Positions 8,958 through 19,254 of a stretch of 46,269 nt of DNA are shown in pieces. Every line of letters starts with the position of its first letter. The stretch's first letter is position 1. This stretch comes from an uncultured Pelagibacteraceae bacterium. Its GTDB lineage: Bacteria; Pseudomonadota; Alphaproteobacteria; Pelagibacterales; Pelagibacteraceae. The stretch spans positions 1 through 46,269 of the forward strand of contig CACDCI010000002.1 of NCBI GenBank assembly GCA_902551215.1, read 5' to 3'. The notes under the pieces are model-generated. The model saw only the letters and a list, made by a program, of their open reading frames with translations, was not told where the DNA came from and did no database searches. Made by a program: the position numbers and the translations under genes.

Positions 8958-11900
8958 AAAAAATTATAAATATTTTTTTAAAATTTTAATTAGCAATTTT
9001 TTATTTTTACTTATTATATTTAATCAAAATGCTATTTCTAAACCTATACCTCCGGGATCAGGAGAAGGAGATGTTCCAGCTAATATATTAATACTTTTAG
9101 ATAGTTCTGCTAGCATGAAGAGAAAAATTATAACTGGTGATGGAATTGAAAATCCAGGCGACATTATAGAGCTCTCAGATGGAAACATAGTTATAGGGGA
9201 AGGAAACCATGGTTTTGCAAAAATTAAGTCAGACGACAAAACTGTTGATAATAGTTTTTCAAGCAATAAGAGAAATTTTAGAGGCTTGTGGAATGATACT
9301 TGCACAGTAAATGGGACAGGAACAACAACAGATTCTAGAGTTAAATATATAAATGATTTGGGTCTAGCAACTAATGTTCAAAATATATCAGGAGATGTAA
9401 TTTATGGAGCTGATAAATATTCAAATGGTGGAAAAATTGTAGGAATCAATCCATCTGGAGAATGTGTTGAAGTTATAGATTTTGCCACTCTTCAGCTTCG
9501 ACCTTCTGCGATGGAAATAAGAACTATTGCAAATGAAGATCATTTATTTGTTTCTGGAACAGGTAAAATTGGTGGATCGTGGAAAAAACGTTTTTATACA
9601 AAAAATTTAACGACAGGTGCTTCTTCGACCTGCGCTGGTGATTATGGTGGCAGTATTGGAGCAGTTATTAGTAAAGGTAACGATCTTACAGTCGATAATA
9701 GCGGAAACTATATATATTATATCTGGAGAGGAAGCATTTATGGATATGGATTAACCAGAAATGGTGACAATTTTTGTCCTACAGACCAAGATTATGATAG
9801 ACGTTTGTTGAAGGGTAATGGCAATAGTAGAATTCGTTCCGCTGCTGGTATGGAAATTTCTCGGGATGGCACCGCTAATGACAATATAATGTATGTTGTA
9901 AGTACTTCAAAAAATAAAATTCAAAAAATACAAATTAATGATGGTGGTAACTCAGATTGTTGGAAAAATTGCACAGTAACTTCATTAGCAGAATCTGGCA
10001 GAAAAAAAAGATCAAATAATACAGCGTCTGCAGGAGCACTTGCAGCAAACAGCGTAAATTTTTGGAAAGCAACCGCTCTAGCTATTTCTTCCAACAAAAT
10101 ATTGGTAAGTGATCTTAAAGGATCGGTTCAAGAGTTTAACGAAAATAATTTTGAAAGTAGCAAAGATACTTCTTGGCAAAAAGAATATGGCGGAGCTAAA
10201 GTAACTCGATATGAAGGAGCGAAACAAGCTATTTTAGCTGTTGTATCTGACACTTCATTAACCTCAGGAGCAAATTTTGGTTATGGTCATTGGAATTCCG
10301 GAGAAAGTGGTGGAGCAAAAAAAAGTCATAAAGGTGGATGGGAATGCCATAAATGGAGGCAATGTACATATTATAATGGCTGGAACGGATCACACCCAGA
10401 AGGAAGATCTACGCTTTGCAATTCAGATTCATGCCTGTTAGTTGGGGTTAGCCCAGATGGCTATACAAGAATACCTGCAGCTTTAGAAACATACGGTTTG
10501 GCCTGGGGAACAGATGGTAACTCTTTTTCACAAATGGCCTTAAAATACTACACAGATGAAGATGTTGGAATTATTGATAAAAATTTAGACTGCCAATTAA
10601 GTTATGTAATTGTTATTGGTGATGGTGCATGGATGCATAGAGCTCAAACAGAAGCCAGAATTCAAACACTAAGAAAAACACATAAAGTTAAAACTTTAGT
10701 GGTTGCTTATGGAGGTGGAATTAAAGGGGGTAGCATGAATAATTTCCATCGTATGGCCCGAATAGGCTCATGCAATGATCCCACAGGAAAAGCGAAAGCA
10801 TGCGAAGAAACTATAATTGCAAACACTCCTGGACAATTAAAGACAAAACTACAAAGCAAAATACAACAAATTATTGCAGATAGATTATCTTTTACTGCTC
10901 CATCTATTACTGCGACTATTCAAGAAGGAGGAGATTTATATCAAGCACAATTTAATTACGAACAGCACGGAGAATGGCAAGGAACAATTCTTAGAAAAGC
11001 TATCAAATCTGATGGAACTGTGGAACATGATGAAGATTATGTAGACGAGGAAGGAAAAACTTGTGATGATGGAACTGGAACAGCTATAACCAATAGTGAT
11101 GGAACAACTACAACCGTAAGTTCTCAATATTCTAAATGTAACTGGGATGCAGCAAAATTATTAAAGGCTAAAGGTTCTTCTGCTAGAAAGATTTGGACCG
11201 TCCTAGGCGCACCATCAGATCCAGACATGGCTGACGCCGCCTCTAGTAGTTCTCAATATGTAGGAAACTGGAATAACTGGACAACAACAAATGCATCAGA
11301 AATAGAGGACCTTTTTGAGCTAACAGACAATACAATTACAGATTATCATTATTCAACATCTTATTTAGGTACAAAAAATGTTGCTGGCATAGCAGACGGT
11401 ACTGATGATGATCTCAAAGGATTAATTAACTTTGTTCGAGGTGTAGATTATTTTGATTATAATGGAAACGAGGATATAACTGAAGATAGACCTCATATGT
11501 TGGGTGATATTTATCATTCGCAACTAGTTGAAGTTGGGGCGCCAAGCGCAAATACAGATTTTATAAGTATGAATCAAGAGGCATATTGGAGGTCCGCAAA
11601 CAATTATCAATCTTTTGCAAATGAATTCGCAAACAGAGAGAGTATTATTTATGCTGGAGCAAATGATGGAATGCTACATGCATTTAATGCTAGGACAGGA
11701 CAAGAGGAATGGGCTTTTGTACCTCCATTTATTGCAGCAAAACTTCCAGTTATAATTAATAGAGAGTATGATGGAAAAGTTGGTGGAAATAATGCAGGTG
11801 GAACTAATCCAATTTTTGCTGTTGATGGCTCTCCCGTTATTCATGATATGTATATCAAAGGATTAAAACAAGATGGAACAAGTGTAAGTTGGTCTGATTA

Positions 11901-13941
11901 TAAAGATTGGCATACTATATTAATGATTCCTTATGGAAGAGGAGGGGCTGGTTTTTCTGTTTTAGACATTACAAATCCTTTATTGTTAGATGGAAAAGGT
12001 CCTTTACATATGTTTTCAGTTTTTAATGATGCTATTAACAATAAAGTTTTAGTAGCTGATTACAAAGGTGAGATAAAATCATACCCTTATGACAGAGGAG
12101 CTATACATATAAGGAAATCAGAAGAAGCTGTAAGAGCAACAAAAAATCAGACTGATGCTGACACCACAGATCAAGACGGATTAGGCTGTGTAGATGCAGA
12201 TGATAACGCAATTGATTGTGATGCAGCTGGTGCAGTCGAAGTTGATTGTGAAGATACTGCCGCTGGATGTACTGCACAAGATGCTATCTATAAATGTCAA
12301 ACAAACACTGATGCTGCATCAGGATCATTTAGGATTGATGGTACAGCTGCTTGTTTTAAAGGAACCACATTTACATTTGATTTAGATGTTCCTCATGCTG
12401 CTGATGGCACTGTTAGTCAGAACGCTCTTGTAATAACTGAAGAAGCCGACGGAACTTTAAAAAAGAGAAAATTTCAATCTGCTACAGTAAATCAAGCTAC
12501 TGGATTATTAGAAGTAACATTTAAAACTGAAAAAGTTTTTAATGCGAGTACAAGCGATAAAAGTGATGCAGAAAGTAATTCAATTAGTATACAAGCTTCG
12601 TGCGAAGGAAGAGGTACCAATGATGCCAGATATGATTACAGTCAATTAGGCGAAACTTGGTCAACCCCAAGAATATTTAGAATACCTACAGCACCGGGTG
12701 ATACAAATATTAAAAATGATAATTATGTTGCGGTAATGGGCGGAGGTATGGGAAATACCTTTATATGTTCAGGGTCAAATATGTTTATCGTTGATTTAGA
12801 ATCATCAGGAGGTGTAGAAGATGGTAATCCAGGTGCCCTTTATGGTTATGAAGAAAATGATGGACCAATTAATATTATTGATACTATTAGAACTCAAGAG
12901 GCTTACACAATAGAACACACAACTACAACTAATGTTGATGGCTCAAACGTAACTACAACTACATATGAAGAAGTCCCAGCAGCAACGGTTGAAGGAGTGG
13001 AAACTCCAAATGGCAGTAATATAGCAAATGCAATTCCTGCGCCACCTGTTGTTATTACACCAGATTTAGCAAAAAATATTCCTTGGAGGGGAGCTATGGT
13101 TTATATAAATGACCTTGAAGGAAAAATTACAAAAATTAATTTAACAAACCAAAAAGATGTTGATCTTTACGCCCAAACAACACTTTTTAACTTGAGAGCA
13201 AATAAAGCAAACGCTAGACACAGTTACCATTCAATGGATGCCGCAATAGGAAAAGATACAAATAATTTTTGGCTTTTTGGTGGAACCGGAAACTATAGTA
13301 GAATAGGCCAGGCTAAACCTTGGATGGATAATATTATGTATGGCGTAAAAGATGTAAACTATCCTCTTTTTAAACATTTATATGATTTAAAAGTACCTAA
13401 AGAAAGCGACACAACGTTCTTAAAAGTAGCTCACCAAGTCGCTGAAGCAGCCACTAGTGTTAATGATTCATCAGTGTGCGTGGACACTACTAGAGATAGA
13501 GAAGGAAGTCTTTGTCCTACCAATAAGCACCACGCATGGGTTATTCATTTAGACAAAAGAGATGGTAAACCCGCAGGTGAATCTGTAAATAGATATAGAA
13601 AAGTTTCTGCAACTCCTACAGTTTATAAAGGGAATGTTTATTATCCAATTTATCAACCTCCTGAAGGAGTTAATAGATGTAATTTAGGTAAAGCATATGT
13701 TTGTTCTGCAGACGATGAATGTGGAACTAACAATTCATCAGAATTAGTTACTGGCAAAATACCTGCAGGCGATGATTGTTATTTTGTTAGAAGGGGAATA
13801 TTATCTGAGCTAGTTATATTTGGAGATACACTTTATGCTAACGTTGCAGGTCCTTCCGCTACAGAAGACACGTTAGTTTCTATTTTAGCGGGCGCAGGAG
13901 ATATCACTACATACAGAAGATCTTGGAGAGAAAATTATTAA
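8947..13941 (+). CDS. pilY1: PilY1-like pilus tip adhesin with a split vWA domain
   Basis: A 1664-residue secreted protein with a signal peptide (residues about 1-32). A von Willebrand A strand carries the MIDAS motif D-S-S-A-S (D52, S54, S56). The vWA fold resumes only near residue 422 (YEGAKQAILAVVSD) and continues through VIVIGDGAW and KVKTLVVAYGGG to about 640. The 360 residues between look like a propeller-type insertion. The C-terminal half (from about 900) is the PilY1 beta-propeller, with AGANDGMLHAFNARTGQEEW and FVPPF. A D-x-D-rich segment near 1075-1105 may bind calcium. ATGs at 8947 and 8950 are both possible starts, with AGGGAG just upstream. It likely primes pilus assembly and mediates adhesion. 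Confidence 0.9.
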   Translation: MMNKKNYKYFFKILISNFLFLLIIFNQNAISKPIPPGSGEGDVPANILILLDSSASMKRKIITGDGIENPGDIIELSDGNIVIGEGNHGFAKIKSDDKTVDNSFSSNKRNFRGLWNDTCTVNGTGTTTDSRVKYINDLGLATNVQNISGDVIYGADKYSNGGKIVGINPSGECVEVIDFATLQLRPSAMEIRTIANEDHLFVSGTGKIGGSWKKRFYTKNLTTGASSTCAGDYGGSIGAVISKGNDLTVDNSGNYIYYIWRGSIYGYGLTRNGDNFCPTDQDYDRRLLKGNGNSRIRSAAGMEISRDGTANDNIMYVVSTSKNKIQKIQINDGGNSDCWKNCTVTSLAESGRKKRSNNTASAGALAANSVNFWKATALAISSNKILVSDLKGSVQEFNENNFESSKDTSWQKEYGGAKVTRYEGAKQAILAVVSDTSLTSGANFGYGHWNSGESGGAKKSHKGGWECHKWRQCTYYNGWNGSHPEGRSTLCNSDSCLLVGVSPDGYTRIPAALETYGLAWGTDGNSFSQMALKYYTDEDVGIIDKNLDCQLSYVIVIGDGAWMHRAQTEARIQTLRKTHKVKTLVVAYGGGIKGGSMNNFHRMARIGSCNDPTGKAKACEETIIANTPGQLKTKLQSKIQQIIADRLSFTAPSITATIQEGGDLYQAQFNYEQHGEWQGTILRKAIKSDGTVEHDEDYVDEEGKTCDDGTGTAITNSDGTTTTVSSQYSKCNWDAAKLLKAKGSSARKIWTVLGAPSDPDMADAASSSSQYVGNWNNWTTTNASEIEDLFELTDNTITDYHYSTSYLGTKNVAGIADGTDDDLKGLINFVRGVDYFDYNGNEDITEDRPHMLGDIYHSQLVEVGAPSANTDFISMNQEAYWRSANNYQSFANEFANRESIIYAGANDGMLHAFNARTGQEEWAFVPPFIAAKLPVIINREYDGKVGGNNAGGTNPIFAVDGSPVIHDMYIKGLKQDGTSVSWSDYKDWHTILMIPYGRGGAGFSVLDITNPLLLDGKGPLHMFSVFNDAINNKVLVADYKGEIKSYPYDRGAIHIRKSEEAVRATKNQTDADTTDQDGLGCVDADDNAIDCDAAGAVEVDCEDTAAGCTAQDAIYKCQTNTDAASGSFRIDGTAACFKGTTFTFDLDVPHAADGTVSQNALVITEEADGTLKKRKFQSATVNQATGLLEVTFKTEKVFNASTSDKSDAESNSISIQASCEGRGTNDARYDYSQLGETWSTPRIFRIPTAPGDTNIKNDNYVAVMGGGMGNTFICSGSNMFIVDLESSGGVEDGNPGALYGYEENDGPINIIDTIRTQEAYTIEHTTTTNVDGSNVTTTTYEEVPAATVEGVETPNGSNIANAIPAPPVVITPDLAKNIPWRGAMVYINDLEGKITKINLTNQKDVDLYAQTTLFNLRANKANARHSYHSMDAAIGKDTNNFWLFGGTGNYSRIGQAKPWMDNIMYGVKDVNYPLFKHLYDLKVPKESDTTFLKVAHQVAEAATSVNDSSVCVDTTRDREGSLCPTNKHHAWVIHLDKRDGKPAGESVNRYRKVSATPTVYKGNVYYPIYQPPEGVNRCNLGKAYVCSADDECGTNNSSELVTGKIPAGDDCYFVRRGILSELVIFGDTLYANVAGPSATEDTLVSILAGAGDITTYRRSWRENY

Positions 13942-13971
13942 AAATATTTTCTCATATGGTAGATTAATTGT

Positions 13972-15633
13972 ATGCCTAGATTTTTTGAAAATACAAAAAA
14001 AAAAGTATTAATAGTCTTATTTTTTTTTATATTTTCTAACAATTTATTTGCAGAAACTCTTTCTTCGTCTCAAACAAATACTAGTACTGATACCATTCAA
14101 GACTATACCATTAATACTGGTGTCACTCTTACTATTATAGATACTTCGCCGGGCTTAAAGATTACAGGAAGCGATAGAACTTTTAAGAACTACGGTACTA
14201 TAAACAGTACTCAAGATGCAGAGGATGGGAATACAAACATAACAATAAAGGCAGTTGGTCCTACAGATGGAGCTTATGATGTAAAAATATATAACTACGG
14301 TACAATTTACCAAGAAAATACATCAGCAATTTTTGTTCCAAACAATGATGATCAAAATGGCGATGGTGTTGGTGCTTATATTTACAACGAAGGGACTATT
14401 CAGTCTTCAGATAAATGGACCATTAGGTTTCATTCGTCTGATTATACTAAGTTTGATAACTATGGAACCATAAAACAAGACAGTGGTGCTTATACATTTA
14501 TGGGTTATGGTGATAATTATACTACAATAAATAACTACTCAGGTGCCACAATATATGCAGCTGGTTCAAGAGCAATTGCATCTAAGGCGTCTGATTTAAG
14601 TTCTAATACCACAATAAATAACTGGGGAAACATAGAAGCAGCCAACTGGACAATTGAATTGGGGACTAATTCTACTTTGAATAATTATGGAAAAATTCTT
14701 ATTCATGACTGGTCAACAAGTACTGATGATGCAATCATAATGTTGGGTGATAACAATACAGTGAATTTGTATGATGGCACAATAATTATGGGGGATCTTA
14801 ATGCAAATTCTACTTCAGGAAGTACTTTAAATTTAGATCTATGTTCTTCTTACTATTTCAAAGTTGAAAGTTCATGGAACATCAACAATATATCTGGATG
14901 TGGAGAGTTAGTTTATAGCGGAGGCTTTGCTCAATCAGTATCAACATTATTTCAATCAGTTGCAGATGAAATAGGAGTTTTAAGAACAGATTTAATTAAT
15001 GACGTCTATGATTTTGCAAAAGATAAGATGGAAAATAATGAAAGTTTTGGTTTACCGTTAAAATCTTATACAAAGAGAGAAAGAGGAAAATCCATCAACA
15101 ATTTTGCAAGCAATGCTAGTGGTTTTGCTTTTGGTTTCCCAAGCGAAAGCGATAAAATTAAAGGTCATTTAGTTTTTAATATTTTAAATAATAACATTGA
15201 TTTGCTTAACCAGAATATCAAAGATGAAACTTATCAAGTGGGTTTTTTTTTAGAAAATTTAAATGCCAAAGTAGTTTTTGGGTATCATGATTATAATGGC
15301 GATCGTACTCGACTGAATAATACTGTTACCGGAGGCATAGAATCTAATAAACAAGACCACAAATCATTTTCATCAATCATTGGAACTAATTTTTCTAAGA
15401 AACTTAATAACAATTCATACATAGAGTACAAACTAGACTCAAATATTGAAGGTTTTTTTAATCATGAAGAATCTGGCCATGTAAAATGGCAAAGTCGTAT
15501 TTTAGGCCAACTTATGGGAGATGTGACCTATGGTTGGTCAACTTTACCAAAAAATAAATTTAAATTTAATCCTGAAGTAACCTTAGGTTATAGAACTATT
15601 ATTAATGGAAAGAACCAAAAAATACACCTTTAA
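13972..15633 (+). CDS. Autotransporter-like surface protein, C-terminus out of frame
   Basis: It has a signal peptide (to about residue 27, ...SNNLFA) and a passenger of about 300 residues. The passenger repeats short N-[YWE]-G-x-I units (NYGTI, NEGTI, NYGTI, NWGNI, NYGKI), the pattern of a right-handed beta-helix. A linker with a charged helix precedes alternating amphipathic strands from about residue 395 onward, typical of an outer-membrane barrel. Reading ends at 553 residues with NGKNQKIHL and lacks a terminal aromatic. The missing last strands, ending in Phe, are found in the +1 frame at 15623-15811. Either a real disruption or one extra A in the A6 run at 15617-15622 explains this. Upstream, only 30 bases separate it from pilY1. 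Confidence 0.72.
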   Translation: MPRFFENTKKKVLIVLFFFIFSNNLFAETLSSSQTNTSTDTIQDYTINTGVTLTIIDTSPGLKITGSDRTFKNYGTINSTQDAEDGNTNITIKAVGPTDGAYDVKIYNYGTIYQENTSAIFVPNNDDQNGDGVGAYIYNEGTIQSSDKWTIRFHSSDYTKFDNYGTIKQDSGAYTFMGYGDNYTTINNYSGATIYAAGSRAIASKASDLSSNTTINNWGNIEAANWTIELGTNSTLNNYGKILIHDWSTSTDDAIIMLGDNNTVNLYDGTIIMGDLNANSTSGSTLNLDLCSSYYFKVESSWNINNISGCGELVYSGGFAQSVSTLFQSVADEIGVLRTDLINDVYDFAKDKMENNESFGLPLKSYTKRERGKSINNFASNASGFAFGFPSESDKIKGHLVFNILNNNIDLLNQNIKDETYQVGFFLENLNAKVVFGYHDYNGDRTRLNNTVTGGIESNKQDHKSFSSIIGTNFSKKLNNNSYIEYKLDSNIEGFFNHEESGHVKWQSRILGQLMGDVTYGWSTLPKNKFKFNPEVTLGYRTIINGKNQKIHL

Positions 15634-15811
15634 CGGAAATAAAAAGAATTTTGATGGAGGAGTAAAAGAAGATTTTAATACCAAACTTTCTTTAAAAACA
15701 AACTATTCTTTTAATAAAAACACAAATTTATTCTTGAATACTTCTGCAAAAAAAACAAACTCTAAGCAAGAAACCTATTCTTTAAATATTGGCTTTAAAA
15801 GTATATTTTAA
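15623..15811 (+). pseudogene. Displaced C-terminal strands of the autotransporter-like protein
   Basis: Frame 2 from TAC at 15623 encodes YTFNGNKKNFDGGVKED... and ends in SLNIGFKSIF. Alternating hydrophobic strands with a C-terminal Phe are the outer-membrane barrel insertion signal that the upstream frame lacks. Removing one A from the six-A run at 15617-15622 would join the two frames into one protein of about 615 residues. An ATG at 15605 exists in this frame, but independent translation of two or three barrel strands makes no functional sense. The stop is only 3 bases from the end of the convergent minus-strand gene. Confidence 0.75.
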
Positions 15812-15814
15812 TTT

Positions 15815-17920
15815 TTAAATACTGCTTTCTCTAATTAGCAGAGAAAATATATTTTTGATAAATTTAAAAAAGGGACTATAGCGATATCCGTCCACATGAA
15901 CATATCCTGGAAGTTGCCATTCAATTGACGAAACTTTATTAACCAACTGAAAAGTTGCCTGGTAGTGTGCTGTTTCAGGTCTATTTTCGTATTCGCCAGA
16001 CACAAACGCTCTTGTTGCAATTGGTCCACCATAATTTGAAGATAAAGCAAGATAGGGTAGAACCGATACAGCTGAAAGATCTAGATTTTGTGAAATTAAT
16101 TTAACTTTAGAATGCTGACCATCAAAAGGAATAAATACAGCATGTTCTTTTATTTTAAATCTATCTATTTCACTTTCTTTTACAAATCCAACAACACTTC
16201 CGGTTCCATATTTAACAATTCCCATTAATTCATCCAAATTACTAACCCATTGATTAATTGATAAGTCGGCAAAATTTTTAATTCTTCCATCAACAGGAGA
16301 CTTGATTAAAAATTTAGAATGGATTTTATTTAGACCATCAAGCTCTGCTTGTAAGGCTAGTAAACTTTGTTGTAGTGTCATATATTGATCTAGATTGCCT
16401 GCTGATCTACTTAAACCTTTTATTTTTGTTTTAGTTAACTGAATTTTTCTTCTTATACTTCTGATATTTAAATCTAATTCGGGTGAGTATAATTTTATTA
16501 ATTCTTGACCTTTTGTGACAATTTCATCTTTATTTACAAAAATTTCTTTAATTTGTGCAGGATAAGGTGAATATATTTTTGAATATTGTTCTGAAATATA
16601 AACTGCTGGGAGTTTTAATGATGATTTCCATGGTAACAACAAACCCAAAATTAAAATTGTTAAAATAACATAAAGTCTTTTTGTTTCTTTGTTTAATTTA
16701 ATTTCAGATCTTAAGTTAGACCAATGTTTTATTTCATTAATTATGGGTTTTAAAATAAACCAATATATTTCAATGACAAATAATAAAATTCCTAAAACTT
16801 TAAAAGCTAGATGGTAAACTAGAAATGCAATTCCTAAAAATATGAAAAATCTATAAATCCATGTAAACCAGGCATATATGATAAATGTCCAACGTCTAGA
16901 AGGATTTAGTTCTTCTGGAGGTGAATGATTTAATCCAAATAATATTTCTCTTAATTGCCATCTTGCGAGTGCAAAAGATCTTGGTTGCAAGTTTTCTGCT
17001 TTTAACCAATCAGCAAAAACATAATAACCATCAAATCTCATAAATGGACTTACGTTAATTGCTAAGGAAGAAATCCAACTTGTTGTAGCAATAAAAAAAG
17101 CTACACTTTTAAAACCACCGTCAGGTAATATTGCCCAAAGAAAAGTTGCAATTAATGCTAAATGGAGTTCAGTTAAAATACCTGCAAAATTTATAATTAA
17201 TCTTTCTCTATGATTTCTAAGACGCCATGCATCGGTTGTGTCTGTATATAAAAATGGGAAAAATACCAAAAATGCAATTCCAATTGCAGAAACTCTACAG
17301 CCAAAATATTTTGCAATATAACCGTGTCCTAGTTCATGTAATGATTTTACAAAAATTAAAGTAACAAGATAAAGCATCAAACCCTTAAACGAGAAAAAAT
17401 ACATAAAAGTATTTAAGAAGGTTTCAAATTGCTGAATAACAAGGCAAATTCCAATAAAACCTAAAATATAAATGATGTTTCTATATCTTTTTGACCCAAG
17501 AGCCCTTACATACTTGAGTGTTCTTCCTAACCATTCATCAGGTTTAATTAATGGAATTTTAAAAAATAAGTAGCTGTGAATTAAAAAATATACCCAATTT
17601 TTTTTTTGAGCATTTTTCTGTTGTAAAAGTAAATTTGTACTTTGGCCTCTTGGTTGAACAATTAAATTGTTTAGCTGAAGAAAATTAACAAAACTTTTGA
17701 TTTCTTCGCTATTTGTTTCAATTCCTTCTTGATTAATTTTTTTCTCAAATGATTTGATATCTTCGCCTGCTCTCCAATTTTTAATCAGCCGGAAAGCAGT
17801 AAGACCTAAAGTAAAATATTTATTTCTTAATGCATCATACAAAAGCCATGCTGGAGACCCATCTTCTCTACTGTTTCCTCTAAATATTTCTAAATCTTCT
17901 CTTAAATATGGAATAATCAT
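15815..17920 (-). CDS. PqqD-like / M50 metalloprotease / HlyD fusion, putative exporter component
   Basis: A 701-residue protein. Residues 1-90 resemble a PqqD-type winged helix (RiPP recognition element fold). Membrane segments 145-430 contain the site-2-protease signature H-E-L-G-H (195-199) and the second motif N-V-S-P-F-M-R-F-D-G-Y-Y with D297. After a last membrane helix (about 416-432), a lipoyl-like half (445-480), a helical hairpin (483-535) and a second lipoyl half form an HlyD periplasmic adaptor. All expected M50 zinc ligands are present, so activity is plausible. It is last of four minus-strand genes and overlaps the GAF-HlyD gene by 4 bases. Families are firm; substrate recognition and export roles are inferred. 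It ends 3 bases from the convergent autotransporter gene. Confidence 0.85.
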   Translation of the reverse strand: MIIPYLREDLEIFRGNSREDGSPAWLLYDALRNKYFTLGLTAFRLIKNWRAGEDIKSFEKKINQEGIETNSEEIKSFVNFLQLNNLIVQPRGQSTNLLLQQKNAQKKNWVYFLIHSYLFFKIPLIKPDEWLGRTLKYVRALGSKRYRNIIYILGFIGICLVIQQFETFLNTFMYFFSFKGLMLYLVTLIFVKSLHELGHGYIAKYFGCRVSAIGIAFLVFFPFLYTDTTDAWRLRNHRERLIINFAGILTELHLALIATFLWAILPDGGFKSVAFFIATTSWISSLAINVSPFMRFDGYYVFADWLKAENLQPRSFALARWQLREILFGLNHSPPEELNPSRRWTFIIYAWFTWIYRFFIFLGIAFLVYHLAFKVLGILLFVIEIYWFILKPIINEIKHWSNLRSEIKLNKETKRLYVILTILILGLLLPWKSSLKLPAVYISEQYSKIYSPYPAQIKEIFVNKDEIVTKGQELIKLYSPELDLNIRSIRRKIQLTKTKIKGLSRSAGNLDQYMTLQQSLLALQAELDGLNKIHSKFLIKSPVDGRIKNFADLSINQWVSNLDELMGIVKYGTGSVVGFVKESEIDRFKIKEHAVFIPFDGQHSKVKLISQNLDLSAVSVLPYLALSSNYGGPIATRAFVSGEYENRPETAHYQATFQLVNKVSSIEWQLPGYVHVDGYRYSPFFKFIKNIFSLLIRESSI

Positions 17921-19254
17921 ACGCCAATTAGTTGTCGGACAAATGTGATGGGTTTTCTAAATAAATAATAAAATAGCATAACTCTAGAACCATATACTTT
18001 CGCAGTTCCCCTAAGACCAATTCTTGGTATTTTTTTATTTCCTTCAAAACTTGAAACTAATTTATAAGACAAAACTTCTTCTGGAGATAATTCAGGCTCA
18101 TATGTTGATCTTAAAAGTTTTCCTTTATATGGACTAATAGGATTAACATCCAAAAATACTCTTACCTTTGAATTTTCTTTTATAACTATAGAATCTTTAA
18201 CAGGTAACCAAATTAAAAATTCAATTTCTTTTGGATCTGCAATAGTTAGTATTTTTTCTCCAACAGCAACAGGTTTTCCTTGCCAATCTAATTTTCTATC
18301 AACGATTGCTACTCCTTTTTGTTCTGAATAAATTTTAGAATTTTTTAGCTTTTGTTGTGCAGATTGAACTTCTGCTTTTTTTAAATCTACTCTAGCAACA
18401 AGTTCAGCTAATCTTGATTTTTCTTCATTATCTGTAAAAGAAGACTGTCTACTTCTAAGTAGTTCTGTTTCTGCAAGACGCAATGATTGTTTTGCTAGAT
18501 TAAAATCATTTAACAAATCAGTGTCTTCTAAAATAACTAATAAATCTCCTGATTTTACTTTATCATTATTGTTTGCAATAATTTTTTTAACAACGCCATC
18601 AAAAGGAGAAGTTATTAGGTAAGGATTTTTTGCAACAACTTCAACAGGCGCTGTACTTGTCATTCGAATTGGAAAAACAAGTATTAAAAAAACTATACCA
18701 ATTATGATCCAACGTTTTCTTCCTGAAAAATTTTTATTTAAAAAATCTTTAATTGAATAGTTAGATAAAAAAGTATTATAAGCATGACCATAAGTTCTTG
18801 ATAAATGTCCTAGTAATTCACTTTCATTTTCTTTAAATGGATCGTTTCTAGATAAAATTAAATATCCTTGTAGACCTTTTTGTGGAGAAAAAATCGGAAC
18901 ACATAACAAGTATTGAGGAATGTTATTTGGTTTTTTTCTTTTCATTGGTTTTGTAAATTGTTCCAAATCAATTAATTCAATTTCCTTTAAATCTTTAAGA
19001 GACTTATCATTCATGACATCTTCAACAAATGTTACAAGCGGCGCTGTTCTATCAACTGTTGCAATATCAGAAATTGCATTTACATGATATTTGTCAGTAG
19101 GAGATTTAAGTAATAAGAAAGAGTTTGTGTAATTAATAATTTCTCTTGTTTCATTAACTACTAAAAAATTTAACTCATCTCTGTCTCTAGCTTCTCTGGC
19201 TTTCTTTTCAAGTCCAATTAATCTTGCTATTTTTATGTTTTTATCTTCGCTCAA
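17917..19254 (-). CDS. Inner-membrane adaptor with cytosolic GAF-like domain and HlyD region
   Basis: A 445-residue protein. Residues 1-175 are cytosolic and look like a GAF domain (RDRDELNFLVVNETREIINY..., LLCVPIFSPQKGLQGYLILSR, final helix SELLGHLSRTYGHAYNTFL). One membrane helix (about 181-200) follows. The HlyD part has a lipoyl half SPFDGVVKKIIANNNDKVKSGDLL, a coiled coil through about 330, and a beta-barrel region. The start is a TTG inside TTGA, overlapping the stop of the upstream adaptor gene; no in-frame ATG is available nearby. A four-base overlap couples it to the M50-HlyD gene. The likely role is an adaptor of a TolC-dependent export complex, with the GAF domain as a possible sensor or docking module. 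No ATPase motif is present. Confidence 0.82.
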   Translation of the reverse strand: MSEDKNIKIARLIGLEKKAREARDRDELNFLVVNETREIINYTNSFLLLKSPTDKYHVNAISDIATVDRTAPLVTFVEDVMNDKSLKDLKEIELIDLEQFTKPMKRKKPNNIPQYLLCVPIFSPQKGLQGYLILSRNDPFKENESELLGHLSRTYGHAYNTFLSNYSIKDFLNKNFSGRKRWIIIGIVFLILVFPIRMTSTAPVEVVAKNPYLITSPFDGVVKKIIANNNDKVKSGDLLVILEDTDLLNDFNLAKQSLRLAETELLRSRQSSFTDNEEKSRLAELVARVDLKKAEVQSAQQKLKNSKIYSEQKGVAIVDRKLDWQGKPVAVGEKILTIADPKEIEFLIWLPVKDSIVIKENSKVRVFLDVNPISPYKGKLLRSTYEPELSPEEVLSYKLVSSFEGNKKIPRIGLRGTAKVYGSRVMLFYYLFRKPITFVRQLIGV

